From assembly GCF_017813365.1 (NCBI RefSeq), contig NZ_JAGIZA010000017.1, positions 1 to 64,000 on the forward strand: 64,000 bases of DNA. The letters run 5' to 3'. This stretch comes from Roseomonas indoligenes (GTDB lineage: Bacteria; Pseudomonadota; Alphaproteobacteria; Acetobacterales; Acetobacteraceae). Of this stretch, positions 58,706 through 64,000 are shown piece by piece; position 1 is the first letter of the stretch; each line of letters starts with the position of its first letter. Under the pieces are notes generated by a model. The model was not told where the DNA came from. It worked only from the letters and a program-made list of their open reading frames with translations, and ran no database searches. The translations under genes were made by a program, and so were the position numbers.

Positions 58706-59713
58706 TCACTCCGCCTTGGCCGCCGCGGCCATTTCCCGCCGCAGCTCGGCCAGGCGGTCCGCGCCATAGACGGATTCCAGCTTCTGCCAGCCGACCTGCC
58801 CGATGCGCGCGAACTCGGCCATCGCCTCCCGGCCGGGCACAACGATGTTGACGCCGCCGGCGCGGAGCTTCTGCAGGAACTCCTCATTCGCCGCGCGGTT
58901 CAGCGCATTGCCCTGCCGCGCCGCATCCAGCGCCGCCTGCCGCACGATCGCGCGCTTGTCCTCGGCCAGGCTGTTCCAGAACCGGGAACTGACGGTGACG
59001 GAGCCCATGGCATAGACATGGTTGGTCAGCGTCATGTAGCGCTGCGCCTCGAAGAGGCGGGAATTGTAGGTGATGCTCGCGCCGTTATCCTGGCCATCCA
59101 CCGTGCCCTGCTGCAGCGCGACGAAAAGATTGGGCATCGGCATCGTCACGGCCTGGGCGCCGGCGGCCTCGAAGAAGCTGCGGATGGCGGCGGAGCCGGG
59201 CACGCGGATCTTCAGCCCGCGCAGGTCAGCCGCGGTGTTGACCGGTTGGCGCGAATTGGTGACTGCACGGAAATCCAACTCGAAATAGGCCAGGGCGACC
59301 ATGTTGTGCCGGGCCAGCGTGCCGGTCAGCGTGCGCTGGAGGATTCCCTCGAGGTTGTAGAAGATCCGGTCGACCTGCTGTGGCGTCGTCGCGATATAGG
59401 GCAGGTAGTGGATGTCGAGCAGCGGATCGAGCCCCGAGAGCGACCCGATGTTCAGGAAGGCGAAGTCGAGCCCGCCGCGGCTGAGGTCCCGGCCCAGCGC
59501 CTCGTCGCCGCCAAGCTGGCTGTTCGGGAAGACGGTGATGTCGATCTCGCCGTTGGTGCGCTCCTTCACCAGCCGTGCAAAGATCTGGCTGGCCTCATCC
59601 GCCGCATTGCCCTGTGCGAAGACGTGGCCCAACCGCGCCCGGGCCGCCGAGGCGGTTTCCAGGGGAATGGCGCAGGCCATGATCGCCAGGACAGCAAGGA
59701 CCAACTTCCTCAT
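58706..59713 (-). CDS. dctP: TRAP transporter solute-binding protein (DctP)
   Basis: 335 residues with a clean Sec signal (LVLAVLAIMACAIPLETASA). Receptor motifs: ASQIFARLVKERTNGEIDITVFPNSQLG in pieces, LRGLKIRVPGS with the carboxylate-binding Arg, ALQQGTVDGQDNG. TRAP receptors bind C4-type and other organic acids. It is the first gene of the transporter set, 206 bp downstream of a Bug gene that may be an alternative receptor. Confidence 0.93.
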   Translation of the reverse strand: MRKLVLAVLAIMACAIPLETASAARARLGHVFAQGNAADEASQIFARLVKERTNGEIDITVFPNSQLGGDEALGRDLSRGGLDFAFLNIGSLSGLDPLLDIHYLPYIATTPQQVDRIFYNLEGILQRTLTGTLARHNMVALAYFELDFRAVTNSRQPVNTAADLRGLKIRVPGSAAIRSFFEAAGAQAVTMPMPNLFVALQQGTVDGQDNGASITYNSRLFEAQRYMTLTNHVYAMGSVTVSSRFWNSLAEDKRAIVRQAALDAARQGNALNRAANEEFLQKLRAGGVNIVVPGREAMAEFARIGQVGWQKLESVYGADRLAELRREMAAAAKAE

Positions 59714-59919
59714 GACGCCCTCCGTGTTCTGCTTTTTTCGTTGAGGCATTCCGGCTCTCTGGCCGGGATTCCCGTGCAGCTTTGACCCCTGCATGGCATT
59801 GGTGAAGGTGGGAACTCGTGAAGCAGCCTTCCGAAAAGCGGAAGGGAGGCCTGGCACCCGGGCCGGAGGCCCGAGCCATGCACGGACGCCCCGACAAGGC
59901 GCCCGGCCGGTCTGGCCTT

Positions 59920-60897
59920 CTAATCCGGCTTGATGCCGGCCACCTGCACCAGCTCGCCCATCCGGGCACGGTGCTGGGTCAGCCAGGCCGTGAACTCTGC
60001 CCGGCCGCTGCCAATGGTCTGCGCCCCCAGCTGATCCAGCCGCTGCCGGACTTCCGGCACCGCGAGTGCGGTCCGGGCCGCCTCGCCGACCTGGTCGAGC
60101 ACAGCATCCGGCGTGCCTGCCGGAGCATAGAGCCCGGCCCATTCGTTGATGTCGAAGCCGGGATAGGTCTCGGCAATGGCTGGGATCTCGGGAAGCGGCG
60201 CGATCCGGGCCAGGCTCGAGACCGCCAGGGGACGAAGCTTTCCGTCCTGCACCAGTGCCAGCACGGCCGAGACGGAGGCGAAGGTGAAGCTGATCTGGTT
60301 GGCCAGCAGGTCCTGCACCGCCGGCCCGCCACCGCGATAGGCGACCTGCGTGACCTCCACCCCCGCATGCCAGGCCAGGGAAGCGCAGGCGAGATGTCCC
60401 GCCGAACCGTTTCCCGGCGTGCCGTAGGAGAGCGTGCCCGGCTGCTTCTTCGCCAGGGCCACCAGCTCCGCCACCGTGTTCACGGGCAGGGAGGGATGCA
60501 CGGCCAGGATCTGCGGCGAGACGGTCAGCTGCGTGATCGGGGCAAAGTCCCTCGTATAGTCGAAGGGCAGGTTGCGATAGAGCGCGTGGTTCGACCCGTG
60601 GGCCGCGGCGTCCACCAGCAGGTTGTAGCCGTCCTTCGGCGCGCGCGCGATCTCGGCGGCGCCGATCGTCCCCGTGGCGCCGGGCCGGTTCTCCACCACC
60701 ACGGGCTGGCCGAGCGACTGCGTCATCGGTGTCGCGATCAGCCTTGCCGAGGCATCCGTGCTGCCGCCCGGCGCATAGGGCAGGACGATGCGGATAGGCC
60801 GTTGCGGCCACCTGCCCTGTGCCCAAGCGGCGGGAACGGTGGGGGCGAGCACGGCCAGACCTGAGAGCAGGCTGCGGCGCCGGAATGCCAGGTTCAT
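59920..60897 (-). CDS. Bug-family solute receptor
   Basis: 325 residues; ATG after ggaggaaacg. Leader RRRSLLSGLAVLAPTVPAAWAQG; core QRPIRIVLPYAPGGSTDAS, VVVENRPGATGTIG and TQVAYRGGGPAVQDLLAN. It lies between the CitE-like lyase and the TRAP genes on the same strand, so one module encodes two types of receptor. Confidence 0.93.
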   Translation of the reverse strand: MNLAFRRRSLLSGLAVLAPTVPAAWAQGRWPQRPIRIVLPYAPGGSTDASARLIATPMTQSLGQPVVVENRPGATGTIGAAEIARAPKDGYNLLVDAAAHGSNHALYRNLPFDYTRDFAPITQLTVSPQILAVHPSLPVNTVAELVALAKKQPGTLSYGTPGNGSAGHLACASLAWHAGVEVTQVAYRGGGPAVQDLLANQISFTFASVSAVLALVQDGKLRPLAVSSLARIAPLPEIPAIAETYPGFDINEWAGLYAPAGTPDAVLDQVGEAARTALAVPEVRQRLDQLGAQTIGSGRAEFTAWLTQHRARMGELVQVAGIKPD

Positions 60898-60957
60898 CGT
60901 TTCCTCCTTCGCTTTTTGTGCGGGGCGCCGTCTGTGCGGCTTTTCCCGGTGGGGCGG

Positions 60958-61827
60958 CTATCCTGCCAGGGTCAGGATTTCCTCGGCCCGGCGGACGACC
61001 GGTGCGTCGACCATCTTTCCGTCGATGGGGAAGGCGCCGCGTCCCTCCGCGCGGGCCGCAGCATCGGCCGTCACCACGCGATGCGCCCAGTCCAGCTCCT
61101 CCGCCGTTGGGGTGAAGGCCTCGTTCAACGGCCCGACCTGGGAGGGATGCACGATCAAGGCGCCGCGAAAGCCCAGGCGGCGCGCGCGCTGCGCCATCTC
61201 GGCGAAGGCGGGGATGTCCGAATAGGCGCCGATGCTTCCGACGAAGCCGAGCGGCAGGATTCCGGCCGCGCGCGCCGCGCAGAGCACAGCATAGTTCGGC
61301 GTCAGCAGCGTATCCGGATCCGGCACGCCGCCCATGGCCGCCGAGTAGTCCTCAGGTCCCAGCGTCATTGCCGCGATGCGCGGATGCGCCCCGGCGATGG
61401 CCGGCAGCCCGAACAGGGCTCCTGGCGTTTCGATCTGCAGGATGAAGCGGATGCCGCCGACCGGCAGGCCGCGTTCCCGCTCGAGTTCCGTCACCGTATC
61501 GGCCACGTCGCGCACGAAACCCGCATCTTCCACCTTCGGCAACACCAGCGCCGTCAGTCCCGGCAACACCGCCGCTTCAAGATCCGGCCCGACATGCCGG
61601 AGGTGGTGATTCACGCGCACCATGGCGGCCGTGCCATTGCGGGTGATGCTGGCGATGGAGTCCCGGAGCATTGCGCGCCCTTCCGGCTTCCTCTCCGCGG
61701 GCAGTGCATCCTCCAGGTCCAGGATGACGCCGTCCGCGCCGCGCTCATGCGCACGGGCGATGAAGCGCTCGGCATTCGCGGGCACGAAGAGGAGCGAGCG
61801 CCAGCGCGGCGGGGTGGTTGCGGTCAT
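60958..61827 (-). CDS. HpcH/HpaI aldolase/citrate lyase (CitE-like) family protein
   Basis: 289 residues, typical of CitE-like CoA-ester lyases. SLLFVPANAERFI, ILDLEDALP (metal/acid residues), MVRVNH, LPKVEDA, FILQIETPGALFG (metal Glu) and LGPEDYSAAMGG (metal Asp). Candidates are citramalyl-CoA, malyl-CoA or methylmalyl-CoA lyase. AGGAGG precedes the ATG. The CoA-transferase at 54491 in the same module could supply its CoA ester. Confidence 0.91.
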   Translation of the reverse strand: MTATTPPRWRSLLFVPANAERFIARAHERGADGVILDLEDALPAERKPEGRAMLRDSIASITRNGTAAMVRVNHHLRHVGPDLEAAVLPGLTALVLPKVEDAGFVRDVADTVTELERERGLPVGGIRFILQIETPGALFGLPAIAGAHPRIAAMTLGPEDYSAAMGGVPDPDTLLTPNYAVLCAARAAGILPLGFVGSIGAYSDIPAFAEMAQRARRLGFRGALIVHPSQVGPLNEAFTPTAEELDWAHRVVTADAAARAEGRGAFPIDGKMVDAPVVRRAEEILTLAG

Positions 61828-62170
61828 GCGTCATGCCTCCTTGCGGTGGTTTTGCCTGCCCCGGCAAGTGCCGTCCCGGCAGGGAGGGTTGGGATGCCGG
61901 TCCTGGGTGGCGTCGCGGTGGTACCGGCGCCCATGGCGCGCAGTGTATCGCCTTCCGGTCAGCGCGCGAGGCTTGCTGGCGGCTGGGGATCGCCGCAGCA
62001 CCTGCGGCAGTCAGTGCGCAACGGCGAATCCGGCGGGTCGGCCCTGGAGATGAGACGGGTGCAGAGGGCGACATGCGCGTGTGCAGTGACCACAACGTTT
62101 CCGTAAAGGCCTGTGCCGAGGTGGGGTTCGGCCACCTCTCCCATCCCGGCGATTCCGGACGCGAGCGCAA
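61828..62170. other. Spacer between CitE-like gene and the upstream Bug transcript
   Basis: I find no supported gene here. Open frames on both strands lack family features. Together with the terminator at 62171-62198 it separates the Bug gene at 62368 from the CitE-like gene, which must have its own promoter in this stretch. Confidence 0.4.
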
Positions 62171-62198
62171 AGAAAAGGCGGCACCCGAGGGTGCCGCC
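62171..62198 (-). terminator. Rho-independent terminator
   Basis: On the minus strand a GGCGGCACCC stem pairs with GGGTGCCGCC (62177-62198, tetraloop CTCG in effect) and is followed by TTTTCTTT (62171-62176 and on). It lies 170 bp after the stop of the Bug gene at 62368, so it ends that transcript. Confidence 0.75.
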
Positions 62199-62367
62199 GA
62201 GTTTAGGGAGGAAACGTCCAAGAATGGCGGGCCAGTCGGGCCCGCCGAAAGAGAGCATACGCCCGGGTTCCCCATCCGCAAGTAAAATGGTGCAACGCAG
62301 CATCACGGTGTTCGTACCCGGTCAGGCGGTGTCCGTCAGTGTGGAGACGCCTCCCGGACCGCTGCAG

Positions 62368-63342
62368 CTATTCCGCCGAGATTTTCGCGGCGGTGATGAT
62401 GCCCTTGTAGATCGCGGACTCCCGGGCAATCCGCCCGGCCATGTCGGCGGCACCGCCGCCGATCCCGCTGATCCCGATCCGCTCCATCAGCGCGACAACC
62501 TCGGGCAGGCGCAGCGCCTCATTGATCCCCTGGTTGAGGCTCTCGACGATGGGGGCGGGCGTTCCGGCGGGGGCGGCGAAGCCCGTCCAGGAGGTCAGGG
62601 TCAGGTCGCGATGGCCCAGCTCCGCGGCCGTCGGCACGGTGGGCAGCAGCGGGGAGCGGGCAGGGCCCGTGCTCATCAGGGCCACGGCCCTGCCGCTCTC
62701 CACGTGCGGCACCACATTGGCCACCGCCTCGAAGAACAGGTCCACCTGGCCGCCGATGAGGTCGTTCATGGCCGGCGCGCCGCCGCGATAAGGCACATGG
62801 GTCAGTTCCGTGCCGGTCACGCGGGCGAAGACCTCGCCCAGCAGATGCGGCAGGCTGCCGCTGCCGGCGGAGGCGTAGGTGATACGCCCTGGGCTGCGCT
62901 TCGCCGCCGCGACCACATCCGCGACCGAGGCGTAGCCGCTGCGGGCATGGGTGGTCAGCACCATAGGCCCTTCGGATGCCACTGCCACAGGCGCGAAGGA
63001 GGCGGCAGGATCGTAGCCCGCGTTCCCATAGACGAAGGGCGCGATCACGAAGGTGCTGGTGGTGCCGAACAGCAGCGTGTGCCCGTCGGCCGCGGCGCGC
63101 GCCACGTATTGCGCGCCGATGGTGCTGCCAGCGCCGGTGCGGTTCTCCAGCACGAAGGGTTGGCCCAGCTTGCGCTGCAGGTGCAGCGCAACCGCCCGCC
63201 CCAGCGGGTCGGACTGCCCGCCGGCCGCGAAGGGGCTGATGATCGTCACCGGCCGGTCCGGATAGGCGGCCGCCTGGGCGCCACGGGCCAGTACGAGGGC
63301 CGCCATGCCCGCGCCAAGCCCGCGCCGGGTGATCGTGACCAT
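62368..63342 (-). CDS. Bug-family solute receptor
   Basis: 324 residues; ATG after GGAGGAGGAAGC, with the longer frame to 63390 rejected. Leader TRRGLGAGMAALVLARGAQA; core DRPVTIISPFAAGGQSDPL, FVLENRTGAGSTIG and THVPYRGGAPAMNDLIGG. It is divergent from the flavin monooxygenase gene and monocistronic by the terminator downstream, so its ligand may be the aromatic acid attacked by that monooxygenase. Confidence 0.93.
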   Translation of the reverse strand: MVTITRRGLGAGMAALVLARGAQAAAYPDRPVTIISPFAAGGQSDPLGRAVALHLQRKLGQPFVLENRTGAGSTIGAQYVARAAADGHTLLFGTTSTFVIAPFVYGNAGYDPAASFAPVAVASEGPMVLTTHARSGYASVADVVAAAKRSPGRITYASAGSGSLPHLLGEVFARVTGTELTHVPYRGGAPAMNDLIGGQVDLFFEAVANVVPHVESGRAVALMSTGPARSPLLPTVPTAAELGHRDLTLTSWTGFAAPAGTPAPIVESLNQGINEALRLPEVVALMERIGISGIGGGAADMAGRIARESAIYKGIITAAKISAE

Positions 63343-63384
63343 GCTTCCTCCTCCGCGCTCACCGCAGTTCTTGGCGGGGATCTT

Positions 63385-63396
63385 CCGCATATGCGG
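63385..63396. promoter_or_regulatory. Perfect palindrome CCGCATATGCGG
   Basis: A 12-bp perfect palindrome midway between a divergent Bug gene and the monooxygenase gene, 25 bp upstream of the latter's -35. Position and symmetry suit an operator shared by both promoters. Confidence 0.45.
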
Positions 63397-63420
63397 CGTC
63401 GTGACAAGCTGGATTCAGCA

Positions 63421-63448
63421 TTGACGAAAAGGATTCGCATTTTATGAA
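63421..63448 (+). promoter_or_regulatory. Promoter of the FAD monooxygenase gene
   Basis: TTGACG (63421-63426), 16-base spacer, TATGAA (63443-63448). The in-frame ATG at 63444 falls inside this -10 box, which supports the downstream ATG at 63489 as the start. Confidence 0.5.
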
Positions 63449-63488
63449 TGACGGCAGGGCTGGCGAAGCGGGCCTGCAGGAGGGATCG

Positions 63489-64000
63489 ATGACGGCAAAT
63501 GGGCGGAGGTTGCGGATCCTGATCGCGGGCGGCGGCATCGGGGGGCTCACCGCTGCCCTGGCCCTGCTCCAGCGCGGCTTCGAGGTGCAGGTCTTCGAGC
63601 AGGCTTCGGAACTGCGTGAGGTGGGGGCGGGCGTTCAGATCAGCGCCAACGGGTCCCGCGCCCTCCACGCGCTCGGCATCGGAGAGGCCGTGGAGCGGGA
63701 GGCCTGCGAGGCCAGCGGCAAGGAGATCCGCCTCTGGAGTTCCGGCCAGACCTGGAAGCTCTTCGACCTCGGGGCGGAGTCCGTCGCCCGCTACGGCCAC
63801 CCCTACTACACCGTCTATCGTCCGGACCTGCACGGCGCCTTGGCGGAGGCGGTGCGGCGGGCGGCGCCGGACACTATCCGTCTCGGTGCCCGTGTCGCCA
63901 GCTTCGCGCAGGACGGGGAGGGCGTGACGCTCGACCTGGCCGATGGGAGCAAGGTGCGGGGTGACGCGCTGATCGGTGCGGACGGCATCCATTCGCGCAT
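63489..64000 (+). CDS. FAD-dependent aromatic-ring monooxygenase, 3' end outside the window
   Basis: 170 codons are visible and open to the edge. ILIAGGGIGGLTAALALLQRG is the FAD dinucleotide motif at about 11-31, followed by VQVFEQA, GAGVQISANGSRAL, YTVYRPDLHGAL and the GADGIHSR motif. This pattern fits the salicylate/3-hydroxybenzoate hydroxylase group, which use NAD(P)H and oxygen on aromatic acids. The start follows AGGAGGG and lies downstream of a good promoter. Divergent from a Bug receptor. Confidence 0.9.
   Translation, partial: MTANGRRLRILIAGGGIGGLTAALALLQRGFEVQVFEQASELREVGAGVQISANGSRALHALGIGEAVEREACEASGKEIRLWSSGQTWKLFDLGAESVARYGHPYYTVYRPDLHGALAEAVRRAAPDTIRLGARVASFAQDGEGVTLDLADGSKVRGDALIGADGIHSR

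Noticed and set aside
1-64000. CRISPR arrays, tRNA or rRNA genes, riboswitches
   Set aside because: I saw no regularly spaced repeats, no tRNA-like cloverleaf with a conserved T-loop, and no rRNA segments; a covariance-model scan would be needed to exclude small RNAs.

Overview
The window is about 70% G+C and densely packed with catabolic genes. Thirteen orphan Bug/TctC-type periplasmic receptors, many class III CoA-transferases, and the IS5- and IS21-type remnants suggest a metabolically versatile proteobacterium. I favour a Roseomonas-like member of the Acetobacteraceae (Alphaproteobacteria), with a Bordetella/Cupriavidus-like betaproteobacterium as the alternative. This rests on gene content and protein style only; there is no rRNA or tRNA in the window.

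Layout. 1-1.45 kb: the right end of an IS21-family element inserted into an isochorismatase-family hydrolase gene, then an IS5-type transposase gene with an in-frame internal deletion. 1.6-20.3 kb: a catabolic region of two MmgE/PrpD proteins, a CoA-transferase/split hydratase/hydrolase/Bug operon, two acyl-CoA dehydrogenases, a variant HMG-CoA-lyase-like enzyme, and an OYE/SMP-30/CoA-transferase/Bug operon, ending in an IclR regulator. Every divergent or leader region here carries a copy of one palindrome (consensus ATTCGC-N3-GCGAAT), so I read it as one regulon. 20.3-25.6 kb: degenerate remnants, a LysR regulator, and a 732-residue natural fusion of an HMG-CoA-lyase-like enzyme with a CoA-transferase, followed by a Bug receptor and a gamma-carbonic-anhydrase-like protein. 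25.6-33 kb: Rieske protein, TetR/SDR divergent pair, SGNH-like hydrolase, GST, two Bug receptors, SMP-30 lactonase. 33.2-39.5 kb: orphan response regulator, two tandem Crp/Fnr paralogues, and a molybdenum hydroxylase of the IorAB type with its own cytochrome c.

39.7-53.3 kb: sugar-acid style modules with three enolase-superfamily dehydratase/racemase-like enzymes, two Ldh-type and one D-2-hydroxyacid dehydrogenase, an enoyl-CoA hydratase relative, four Bug receptors and two FadR-type GntR regulators. 53.4-63.3 kb: a minus-strand module of Bug receptor, CitE-like lyase, second Bug receptor, complete TRAP transporter (DctPQM), zinc alcohol dehydrogenase, CoA-transferase and LysR. 63.4 kb to the end: the start of an FAD-dependent aromatic-ring monooxygenase.

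Taken together the genes suggest import of carboxylic acids (Bug and TRAP receptors), activation by CoA-transferases, oxidation/hydration, and retro-aldol cleavage by HMGL- or CitE-type lyases into acetyl-CoA-level products. The combination MmgE/PrpD + CoA-transferase + MaoC-type hydratase + acyl-CoA dehydrogenase + lyase + TRAP recalls the known itaconate/citramalyl-CoA pathway, but the actual substrates cannot be read from sequence.
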